The notes under the pieces were generated by a model. That model saw only the letters and a program-made list of their open reading frames with translations. It did not search any database and had not been told where the DNA came from. A program made the translations under genes and the position numbers. A stretch of DNA of 64,000 nt, taken from positions 25,247,001-25,311,000 of the forward strand of contig CM049396.1 of the NCBI GenBank assembly GCA_026929865.2. The letters are read 5' to 3'. The DNA is from Hyperoplus lanceolatus. Its lineage: Eukaryota > Chordata > Actinopteri > Uranoscopiformes > Ammodytidae. Shown here piece after piece: positions 55,061 through 64,000 of the stretch; the stretch's first letter is position 1, and every line of letters starts with the position of its first letter.

Positions 55061-56175
55061 CAGCAGCTCCATACATTCCCAACCCATATAATTTTGAGGT
55101 GGAGAATGTCTTTTTCTTTTTGTTGCAGCAACAGATGTTCTTTTATTTTCAAAAGCCTTAATAAAAACAGCGACGTTTCGATCATTATTGATCTTCCTCA
55201 GGCTAATAAGGCTGTAAACTTATAAAAGTTGTAGAGCGCTGCTGCGCCATACCAGGCATCATGAGCGCCGTTGCTAGAAAGAGACAGAGAAACCGGATGG
55301 AGAGACCAAGAAGGTAAATGGGCGTCTGCCATTCAAGTGTGCGCCAATGCTGCCCTCTCGTGGCGGGGCGGAGGAAAGGCATTCTATAATGATAGTGAGT
55401 GTTCAATGCACTCAATACAATGAGTGAATACATCATTACAGTTTAAAACAATGTTATGTTTTTAAATTATATTAATTAATAAATCATTTTTGTATATATT
55501 TTGTCCATTGTTTTATGTTAAGGCCCGTATTTACCAAAATGGGCTTTTAAATCCAAATGTGCACACTGTGATTTAAGTGGTGTCACAATAAATATGTTTT
55601 TTGGACTCTCCAATGCCAGTATTCTGTTTCTTCCAGTATTGTTACAAAATCATCAAAAACACGTCATGGGACTTAAATGAGACAATCCACTTAACAATTT
55701 CCCTACTAACCAATGAAAAATTTTCTTATTCACATACTAGAGCAATATATACACAATCTTCCACTGTACATATAAACAAGCCTATCTACACAAGATTAGG
55801 TGCTGTGTACTCATGATTCAAATTAAAATTGTAAGACTGGTGGGTACATGAATAGCATCAGCTAGCAGTCTCATATGATAAAATAATAAGTCTAGGAAAA
55901 AGAATATGGTGGTTAGACTGAGGTTTGGTGTAAATAACCCTATGGCAAGGGTTTTGTTAGCTGGTGAGTACATGTTTAGCAGTTAGATCCAGCACTTCCC
56001 AATAGTATGTGCCAAGATGGAATTTTAAGTTCAGGCATGCAGACGAATGGTTAGGGTTAGGGAAAAGGTAATGTTAGGGTATATGGTGGTGTCAACACCT
56101 CGTCAAGGGCCTAAATAAAGCAAGATGCAAGAATAAATAACCCAACAGAGGCGGCTCTGGCGGGTTAGGTTAGAG
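55061..56175. other. Mostly unassigned sequence
   Basis: Contains ACAGCGACGTTTCGATCATT then TTGATCTTCCTCAGG at 55168-55202, a small snapback motif seen at the ends of some repeats; class not known to me. AAGGCCCGTATTTACCAAA at 55521 resembles a MITE end. No gene seen. Confidence 0.35.
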
Positions 56176-57870
56176 CAGTGGTTCTCAACCTTTTTTGAGC
56201 AAACGCCCCCCTAACCTTACCGAGATACTCTAGCGCTCCCACCCCCCAAAAAAAAAACACACACACACAATTAAGAATATGTTTTGGCTACATCCTTTAT
56301 CAACAATAAAACATATTTTCTGTGCTTTTTTGGTTTCTTATAAGAATTATTAAAAAAAAATCCCAATATGAGCCTGTTCTATGATAGGCAGATTTAACCC
56401 ACTGTCAGGTGGCTGGTTGCATAAAAAGAAAAAACACTATCAGCATTGGTTGTAATCTATTTTTTCTTTTTAATCAATAGAAACATTGAACATAGGTAAC
56501 AACATGTGTCATTTTGTAATGGAAAAAAACAGGTGCACATCACGTGAACAGCATGCACATTGTATTAATTATGAGGTGAATAACCGTTAACTGTTCAACC
56601 AATCACGAAACAGAACGTGCACAAGGCCTAATTAGGCCTATTTAAGTTGGGGATGTAAAATGCAACGGTCATTTTGTGAAGACGCTCAGAGCAGCTGGAT
56701 AATAAATTAGTGAGAGCCCTGCGGTTGGTGGCCCGCTGCCAGAGCCTTGACGTTGGGACACTGAGACGTCAATTTCAATCGAAGAGCACCAGAGATGACC
56801 AGGTTGAGACGGTTGCGATATTTTGACTGCATGTGCAGTGCTTGGCTGAATCCCTGCTCAACGAGATAGACGTGGGGAAAGCGAGGAGGAGAAGGTGGAC
56901 TCTCTCCCACAACAGAGGGAAACCCTGTCCGTGTGCTATCCACAATGCTCGCCAACCAGAGGTGCGAAACGTGGCCATTGCCTCAGCGTCATTCTGGAGG
57001 TCAATGAGGCTCTCTTAGATGGCCTCCTCGCTGCTGGCTGCGTCGTGTTGGAGCGGCTCCATCACCCAATCGGGAACGGCCAACTGGTCCAGATCGCTGA
57101 AGTGGACCTCCATATCAGCCTTGACGGCCTTCAAGTGGTCCGCGTACACCACCAGATGGTCATCGGTCAGTTCATCCAACACCTGAATGTAAGTCATTAC
57201 AGTAGGGCCTAAGTTATTTTATTGATGACAATGGCAGACTAATAATTAAGCAATATCACATGCTACAAGGCAGCGGGCCGAATTCCGAAAATAATCACAG
57301 CTAATATTCAGCACGACCTCCGGTGTTATAGGCTATTGCTTTTATACAACAGTAGGCCTACTACATTTATTTGTTAACAGTAGGCTAATCAGCGACAGCA
57401 AAAGATTATGATTTGTTTATGAAATAATTTTTTTGACCCTGCCAACAAAAATAGATCCAGACTGGGATTTAACTGTTGCTAAGCAACACATACTGTGGCA
57501 GTAATAAGGAACACCTGTAGAGCGGAGTGACACATGTAGGCTAGTTAAACGTTTCGGCCAATCAGATTGTATAAATAATTATTAGCCTACCTTAGCCAAC
57601 AGTGGGAAGTTGTTGAACTGACGCCTGCTCAAATTGTGTCCATACAGCTCCAGCTTCGCGAGGAGAGTGTGTATGGCGGCCTTTGAATGGATTAGCATCA
57701 CACCATTTCCCTGGAGCTTAAGCGACACTTCGTTCATCTTCCCAAAGAAGTCGGAAAGATAGAAGACGTTGTGGCGGCAGCCCCATAGCTGGACTTTCAA
57801 AGTGTTGTCGGTCTTCTCCAGGAATTCGAGGACAGTGGGAAACAGCTCACACAGCTTGGCCAAACAGTTA
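56176..57870 (-). mobile_element. hAT element with decayed transposase, right end missing
   Basis: Left end CAGTGGTTCTCAACCTTTTT at 56176. The minus strand encodes pieces of a ZBED5/SCAND3-like hAT transposase: LCELFPTVLEFLEKTDNTLK and FYLSDFFGKMNEVSLKLQGN (57582-57863), LDELTDDHLVVYADHLKAVK (57015-57190), and the C-terminal dimerisation motif FPHVYLVEQGFSQALHMQSK, YRNRLN (56780-56900). Frames are broken between them. The far end is not found; at about 57875 the sequence turns into an unrelated snapback repeat. Confidence 0.75.
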
Positions 57871-57874
57871 CGGT

Positions 57875-58072
57875 CTGGGTACTATCGTATAATTCCTTTT
57901 TTCAATGATATCAAAATTGAAAAAACGGAAAACTTCTGTTGGTTTCAAACCAATAACGGACTGAATTGGTTTTTTTGTCTGAATCGAAAAACAAACAGAA
58001 CTGCCCAAAGTGCTCCGTTTTTCGTTTTTGCCGACTGCCAGCTGATTCCTTTTTTGATTTTGTGCTCTAAAC
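57875..58072. repeat. AT-rich snapback repeat
   Basis: Segments such as AAAACGGAAAACTTC and CCGTTTTTCGTTTTTGCCG are partly complementary. It is continuous across the next hAT: GAAAAACGAAGTCACGTGGT resumes at 59419 after the duplicated CTCTAAAC. Confidence 0.4.
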
Positions 58073-59410
58073 CAGGGTTTCTCAACGGGGGCGTTCGTAC
58101 AACCTAGGGGGGCGCTGGGACCAGGATGGGACACGAGCTTTTTTTTTTTTTAATAAATATATTTTAAACTTTCTTAAAAATCTTTTGACTGCAAAAATAG
58201 GTTACCTGAAATAAACAGCCTATTTTAACTTTTCATGTTTCTAACCCCTCGACCTCTTTTTAACTATTCTCTCCAATGTTCTATGTCTGCTGACTGTCAC
58301 AGCCTTTTAGAAAAGAGAAGGCTCTGCAGACAGCCAATCAGTCTTGAGTCAGAACAACCAGCCAATCAAAGCCTTAGCGGCAGAGGAATCAGCCAATCAC
58401 AGACTAGTATAATGACGTTTACTGATATTGCTAATGCTAATGCTAGCGCAGCGAGATTCAAACTTAAACTAACTATTGTCTCTGAGGTGGAGAAAACACA
58501 GAGTAATCAGCCAAAGCATGGAGTTAACTAACACACAAGCAGAACCATGTTAAAGACACAACCCTCATATGTTGGAGAGGGACAATATACTAAACGCTGT
58601 GCACCGCGAGAGGCTCACTACAGCAGTCCTGGCAACACGCACCGTCTCTATCCTACTCTGCACTGTTAAACTGAAAGCTAAACTATCAGGTGAGGGAGGG
58701 GCCGATCGCACGGCTGGATGATAGGTTTGCTGCATTTAAAAGCCTTCACGTCTTCTAGTTTAACTAGGATTATTTTGTTTTAATGATAAAGGGAAGCAAT
58801 GTTTGTTGTTATCATGTAGTCGCAATGTGTTCTCTCCTCCTGTCGATCATTCACTGTGTTAGTTTCCGGTATTGTGCCGTAAAAATAAAAGCCCCCCGCG
58901 ATATTTCTTTTCTTTTCTCTCCTTTCCCTATCTATTTTTTTACTCAGTAACGCAGGTGATATAAAATGTAGCGAAGTACAATACTTCAGCCCATAAACAT
59001 ACTCAAAGTAAAAGTAAAAGTATAGGTTTTAAAATCACTAAAAAAATTGTAAAGTAGCACGAAAACTACTTCCAATTACAGGAACGCGAGTAAATGTAAT
59101 TCGCTACTTTACACCCCCATTACAACCAATGCTGATAGTGTTTTTTCTTTTATGCAACCAGCCACCTGACAGTGGGTTAAATCTGCCCATCATAGAACAG
59201 GCTCATATTGGGAATTTTTTAATAATTCTTATAAGAAACCAAAACAGCACAGAAAATATGTTTTATTGTTGATAGAGGATGTAGCCAAAACATATTCTTA
59301 ATTGTGTGTGTGTTTTTTTTAATTTTTTTTTTTTTGGGGGGGGGGGGGGGGCGCCAGAGTATCTCGGTAAGGTTAGGGGGCGTATGCTCAAAAAAGGTTG
59401 AGAACCACTG
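58073..59410. mobile_element. hAT element (1338 bp), same end family as 56176
   Basis: Ends CAGGGTTTCTCAAC and GTTGAGAACCACTG, flanked by the perfect 8-bp duplication CTCTAAAC (58065-58072, 59411-59418). Its right about 285 bp are the reverse complement of 56176-56465, so two family members lie in opposite orientation. No transposase seen inside; a poly-G run lies at 59336-59350. Confidence 0.87.
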
Positions 59411-59418
59411 CTCTAAAC

Positions 59419-59540
59419 GAAAAACGAAGTCACGTGGTGTCAAACAGGAAGGAGGTCCTGTGTCATGGCCGCCGTCAAATTCTGTCCTTCAAAATAAAAC
59501 TATGCCACTAGCTGATCAAATAAAATATAACTAAAAATAT

Positions 59541-59574
<34 letters not shown>

Positions 59575-60590
59575 GTATTTTGATATAGATAGGCCTCTGT
59601 TATAAAAAGTCATGAAATGTTATTTTGCTGGCTGTATGGAAATAGCTCATTTTAATTGTAAAGAAAAAAGAAAAAAATGAGAGAGGAGAGGAGACTTTTT
59701 TATTATTATTATAGGCCTAGCCTTCATCTTACCTTTTTGCATACAGGCTATTTGTTGAATTCTGACACACAGAAAAGTTTTCAATTAAACACACACACAC
59801 ACAAACACAATTATGCCTAAACATTTATTTTCGATACAAAAGGCTACTTGAACAAACTGGTAGAAGCAAAGCTCTGGTAATAAGCAATTATTAGGTCACT
59901 GCATACGAGGTCACTTAGGACAGCCAAGTCCGACCAACCCCCAGCATTTGTGTGAATTTTGAGGTATGGCTTTCAGCCTGAAGCACAGGGACATTTTCTC
60001 ACCATCTCTGGTCAGATAAACTTCATGCCGTTTCATAGTTCATATAAGATCTAGCCAGTTCCGTGATAGTCATATTACTATTTTTGTTTATGCCATCTGA
60101 GCCCAATGTGAACATCTAACCACACACATGTCGCTGTGCCAATATGTTATTAGGCTGACAAACCTATGCTTATAGCCTAACGAGAATTGAAATAGCCTAC
60201 TGTATTTCTATTGTCATTTTTCATGCAGTTGAAAGTCCTTTCTGTATAGTATAGTGATGATAAGAGTTGAAAAGGCTATTCCGTTATTAATTCCCCTTCT
60301 AGTTCACCACTTTAACAGGTACAGTCAAGAATGAACGGGACAAGAGGTTGATGGCTCCAAAAACATAAACATTTCATCTGATAATTTGTAAATAATCCCA
60401 TGTCATAGGACAACAATACAATTACCTAGATAATCATCTCGTTTCTGAGTATTCAGCATGTATCCACAAATAGGCTATTGCTTTTAAATCATACACTTGT
60501 TGGTCTAGTAAGGTACTAAATGCAACCAACTTGGTTGGATTCATCAATTTGAATTTGTGAATAAATACAGACTAGCAAATATTAGGTTTC
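59419..60590. other. Intergenic, nothing recognised
   Basis: (AC)n and (AT)n at 59540-59575 and (AC)n near 59790. No gene or element end supported. Confidence 0.4.
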
Positions 60591-60705
60591 CGGTTTCACA
60601 GGATTAAGCCTAGTTCTGGACTAAATTGTACTTTTAATGGACAATCTCCATTCAAAACCCATTTAGTCCAGGGCTAGGCTTATCCATGTCTATAAAACTG
60701 CACCT
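60591..60705. repeat. Short fish MITE with inverted ends
   Basis: GGATTAAGCCTAGTTCTGGA and TCCAGGGCTAGGCTTATCC are inverted repeats around an about 45-bp core. This is a common fish MITE layout; target duplication not resolved. Confidence 0.6.
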
Positions 60706-61490
60706 ACAAATTGGAAGTTTTGTTCTTTCACATTTCTTATGTGATATTATCAGTACCTGTATACCTTTACAATTCTAATTAGATTATCGGGTTTAATTGT
60801 GGATTTTGTGTGCCTATTCCCAGGCAGTTCTGCTAAAGAGCTTACCTTATGTGATGTGTCCAGAAGAACCGCATATTTACAAAGCTTCATATTCATCATT
60901 TCAATGATAAATTAATATCAACCAAAGTTTCACACCATATACCATTTTATGCAGTTTGGAATGTCTATATTTTTAACACATATTGCATAAATAATTAGGT
61001 CTTTGTGCTTCAAAAGCAAGACTAATACATGTCATTTCAATACAAACATTTAATGTATTCTTATATTTATGAATGACAATTAATAATACCTGAATTATTA
61101 CCCATCAGTTGAAATGCAAAGTAAGAGCTTTACCTCCACCAAGAAATCAGAAATTTGGGGCTTTTTAAAATATTTTTTTTGGATTTCAGTACTACTTGTA
61201 TATATGGTCAAAATGGAAAATACAAATTAACAAATTCAAAACTAGAATGCACTCACAATAGCATACCTCCAAGTATAGCTGTGTAATCCCTTAGATATTG
61301 TATTAAGAGAAAACGTTCAATTTTGTATCTGGCTCTAGATTAAAAATACCCACAATCCTCAGGTGTTTGCCAGAACAAGACTTAATAAAACAAAACTAGT
61401 AACTTATCCTTGTGTGGCCCAATTTTCGTCAAAATCTATCTGAGCTTTTATGACATAGTATGTCACCTCTTTGACTGTAATCAATATGAT
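60706..61490. other. Intergenic, nothing recognised
   Basis: AT-rich; no gene or element end supported. Confidence 0.4.
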
Positions 61491-61976
61491 TACAGTGGCT
61501 TGCGAAAGTATTCATACCCCTTGAGATGCTCTACATGTCGTCACGTTACGATCACACGTACATTTATTTTATTGGGATTGCATGTGATGGACCAACACAC
61601 AGTGGCGCATAATTGGGAAGTGGAATGAAAATAAAACACGTTTTTAAATTTTTTTTATGAATACAAATCTGAAAAATGTGGCGTGCATAAGTATTCAGCC
61701 CCCTGAGTCAATGCTTTGTAGATCCACCTATCGCGTACCTGAGCTCCAAGTCTATTGGGTTATGTCTTTACCACCCTTGCAAATCTACAGACTGACATTT
61801 TTTGCCCATTCTTCTTTGAAAAATAGCTCGAATGTCAGATTCAGCATCACAATTATGTCTTCTTTTCTGTTGGTCTATCACATAAAATCCCAATAAAAGA
61901 AATGTACGCATGTGGCTGTTACGTGACAAAATGTGGAAAAGTTTAAAGGGTATGCATACTTTGCAAGCCACTAAGA
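61491..61976. mobile_element. Tc1/mariner MITE (about 485 bp)
   Basis: Begins ACAGTGGCTTGCGAAAGTAT (TTCATACCCC follows) and ends AAGGGTATGCATACTTTGCA (AGCCACTA follows), with TA at both sides. Internal AAGTATTCAGCCCCCTGAGT is typical of this fish family. No transposase. Confidence 0.85.
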
Positions 61977-62065
61977 ATTTGAGAAACGATCTGGGACTTT
62001 GACTAGACTTAATAATCACAATCACAATCTGAAAACTGGAAACCAATTTGTTTGCTTGAGTCAGA

Positions 62066-62230
62066 CTAATAATGTGCTGTGTGAAGCTGTGACAGCCAAG
62101 TGAGTTCCAGGAGAGTTCCAGGCTGGTCCATCTTTAGAGATCTTCTCACAGGATGTGGAGTGGTGCAGTGGAGATGGAGAACCAGCTCTGCTCTCTGATC
62201 TTCTGGCATGTCCTCCTCAGAGAGTCCACA
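62066..62230 (-). CDS. Possible terminal coding exon of an unknown gene
   Basis: After an acceptor-like GTGCCTAG, 54 codons are open: CGLSEEDMPEDQRAELVLHL, TTPHPVRRSLKMDQPGTLLE, LTWLSQLHTAHY, then TAG. A TAG stands immediately upstream in the same frame, as expected if this begins at the splice site. No family recognised; the open frame may be chance. It lies in a stretch that is less repeat-like than its surroundings. Confidence 0.25.
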   Translation of the reverse strand, partial: CGLSEEDMPEDQRAELVLHLHCTTPHPVRRSLKMDQPGTLLELTWLSQLHTAHY

Positions 62231-63043
62231 CTAGGCACATATGCTATGGGATGGAACAAATTTTAGATTCAATTTAGTGATATTATAGTATACCCATGAT
62301 AGGTAATATTTAAGGATTGACCAAAGCTGCTCACTGTACAATGGATTGACATTTGTAAAAACCTATTTTACTGTGGGTGGAAACATAAACACAGTTCACA
62401 ACTTCACATTAATGATCACTCTTTTGTTGGCGTATATCCGCAAAGAATGGACTGATCTTGTGCCGCTAACTTTACACAAACGAACTGATTGCAAGCAGCT
62501 GAGTAAAACAAAAGTGTGTTGCCAACTTCATTCAAGAGGAAGAGTTTGTCAGTCTGAATTATTACAGCAGAAAACAGAGCCGAAAAAAACTCTTACTGCA
62601 AATAAGGAGAGTGGAATGCTGCCAGCATGGAAATTATTTATTTATCTCGCAGTGCGTAACGTGACATTATAAAACAATGAAACGTTGAACTCGGATTTAA
62701 ACACTATACCATTTAGCCTAATATATATAGGCTACTTTGCCATATTTATATCACTATAGTCCCACACTTAAAGCGGCAACGAGTAACTTTTAAATATCTT
62801 TTAAACAGCCTCATGTTTTCTCTCATAATCATAAATTACCTTTAACAGCAAACGAGACCATCAGTGCAAAGAAAGACGTTTTTATATAGTTTTTATTACT
62901 GCATTTGATCTGGTCGCTACACCCAGTCCGATTTTCGGTTCACGCGTGCATGCTCTATGGTCACATATCCGTATTGGTCGCAGATTTCAGTGTGGCGCAG
63001 GAACGCGATTTGAGAAGCCTATGGCTCCAGGTGAGGGCAAGAT
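62231..63043. other. Unassigned sequence
   Basis: TTAAAGCGGCAACGAGTAAC at 62768 resembles a repeat terminus. No gene supported. Confidence 0.3.
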
Positions 63044-63530
63044 GTGGAGACCAGATCCCAATTCACCAGATGTGGGACAAAAGACTACGTTTGTGCGTGG
63101 ACAAAGTGCCGTTTTTTAGTAAAATAAACTGGCGTCACCACCGGTAATGCCAGAGACACGCTTTCTATATTAAAAACACTCATCTTTAGATCAGCGCGCA
63201 GCAGTCAAGTTAGCTACTGTTAAACAAATAGAGCATTAAGGCTGCGGCTTCACATTAAAAGCATTTCACTGGCTTCACATTAGCATTTCACTTGACAAAC
63301 GTGAGTTGGCTTTTATTTTGAAGTAACAGAAAGGTAAACGCTGAAGAGACAAACGGAGAGACGCACACTCACACAGACAAACGGAGACTGCTGTTTCCAC
63401 ACAGCTATCGGATAAATGCCAGATTATAAAACACGCATTTAAAAAGGGGGGCTCACTTTCAATCAATGCGGACAACGCCTCACTTGCGGGACGTGTGAAA
63501 AGTAATGGAAATGCGATCTGGTCACCCGAG
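63044..63530. repeat. MITE-like repeat with GACCAGAT ends
   Basis: GACCAGATCCCAATTCACCA at the left and GCGATCTGGTCACCCG at the right are inverted. The left segment also occurs at 53245 inside the TTAA element. Target duplication not resolved. Confidence 0.5.
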
Positions 63531-64000
63531 AAGGGGAGCGGGAGCCTTGTTTGAGACAGTTATTTGTCGTCATAATGACTGATAACGGGGCTGAACCATC
63601 AAAGAAAAAAAAGAAAATGCAATGAAGAAAAGCTAAAATGGAGAGTGATAGGCGGGCGGGAGGGCGTGTATACAATTTCACGGAGTGAACCTGGACTGCA
63701 GTGTTTACTCCTAAATGAACTACATCATCAGATGACCATTATTCATCTGAAATAGTAATTATTACAACAACATAAACACATTACCTCATTGTGATCCATA
63801 CTAACTAACTGCCATCTCTCGTTCATTCGCTTTGTGTTAGGAGACGGACTCGTTCAGCTCCGTGAGAGGTGACAATGCATCATCAACTCATTGCAATCAG
63901 GTGTGTTTAGCACGTCTGACTGGCATTAGTTGATGCTGTGTCACTAACCACTCTCACCGAGCCGGAATGAGTCCGGTGCCCACACACTTTCAACACACGG
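63531..64000. other. Right edge, nothing recognised
   Basis: GCATCATCAACTCATTGCAA and GCATTAGTTGATGCTG near 63875-63940 are loosely inverted. No gene supported. Confidence 0.3.

Noticed and set aside
56176-59410. A single foldback transposon with 285-bp inverted ends
   Set aside because: The 8-bp duplication CTCTAAAC shows that 58073-59410 is its own insertion, so two elements are present.
1-64000. tRNA, rRNA or CRISPR loci
   Set aside because: No cloverleaf with A and B boxes, no rRNA motif, and no regularly spaced repeat-spacer array was seen; the tandem arrays are minisatellites.

Overview
The window looks like a teleost fish chromosome. The evidence is two vertebrate host genes with introns, plus a dense mix of repeats typical of fish: an ISL2EU-like transposon, hAT, Tc1/mariner, piggyBac and PIF/Harbinger relatives, TTAA-flanked elements, and L2-like and L1-like LINEs. 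Apart from microsatellites and low-complexity runs, most recognisable sequence is mobile-element debris. All calls come from reading the sequence; no database search was run.

Host genes. At the left edge (327-514, minus strand) is the first coding exon of an L-type calcium channel alpha-1 subunit, best matched to cacna1s; the rest lies outside the window. Facing away from it is a complete three-exon apobec2 gene on the plus strand (7941-13359). Both families are known for skeletal-muscle expression, and two CAGCTG E-boxes lie just upstream of the cacna1s start. One further possible host exon (62066-62230, minus) is weak.

1.5-6.7 kb: a possible solo LTR, a minisatellite, broken retroelement coding sequence, and two copies of one small transposon family with 9-bp target duplications. 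One copy is split by a hAT element. 7.9-13.4 kb: apobec2, with transposon remnants in its first intron. 16-19.7 kb: small transposons and LINE/SINE debris.

19.7-29.2 kb is the centrepiece: an L2-like LINE, split by a TTAA-flanked element, which is split by a nearly intact 6-kb ISL2EU-like transposon, whose second gene carries a Harbinger-like MITE in an intron. The ISL2EU-like element has two convergent genes. One is a THAP-finger DDE transposase. The other is a six-exon gene for a protein with a SWIM zinc finger and a YqaJ-type exonuclease domain. Its 66-67 bp terminal repeats are almost identical, so the insertion looks fairly recent.

29.2-43.8 kb: a hAT fragment, (AAAT)n sequence, a spliced transposase-gene fragment, a Tc1-like MITE holding a hAT, a piggyBac copy with a triplicated tail holding another hAT, a Tc1 transposase remnant, and an L1-like LINE piece split by a hAT. 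44-50 kb: PIF/Harbinger-type DNA-binding fragments around a decayed minus-strand multi-exon repeat gene. 50-59.5 kb: more hAT elements, a LINE RT fragment, and a 2.5-kb TTAA element with small spliced exons. 59.5-64 kb is mostly unrecognised apart from a few MITEs.

Insertion order can be read from target duplications at many sites, which makes the window a good stratigraphic record of transposon activity.
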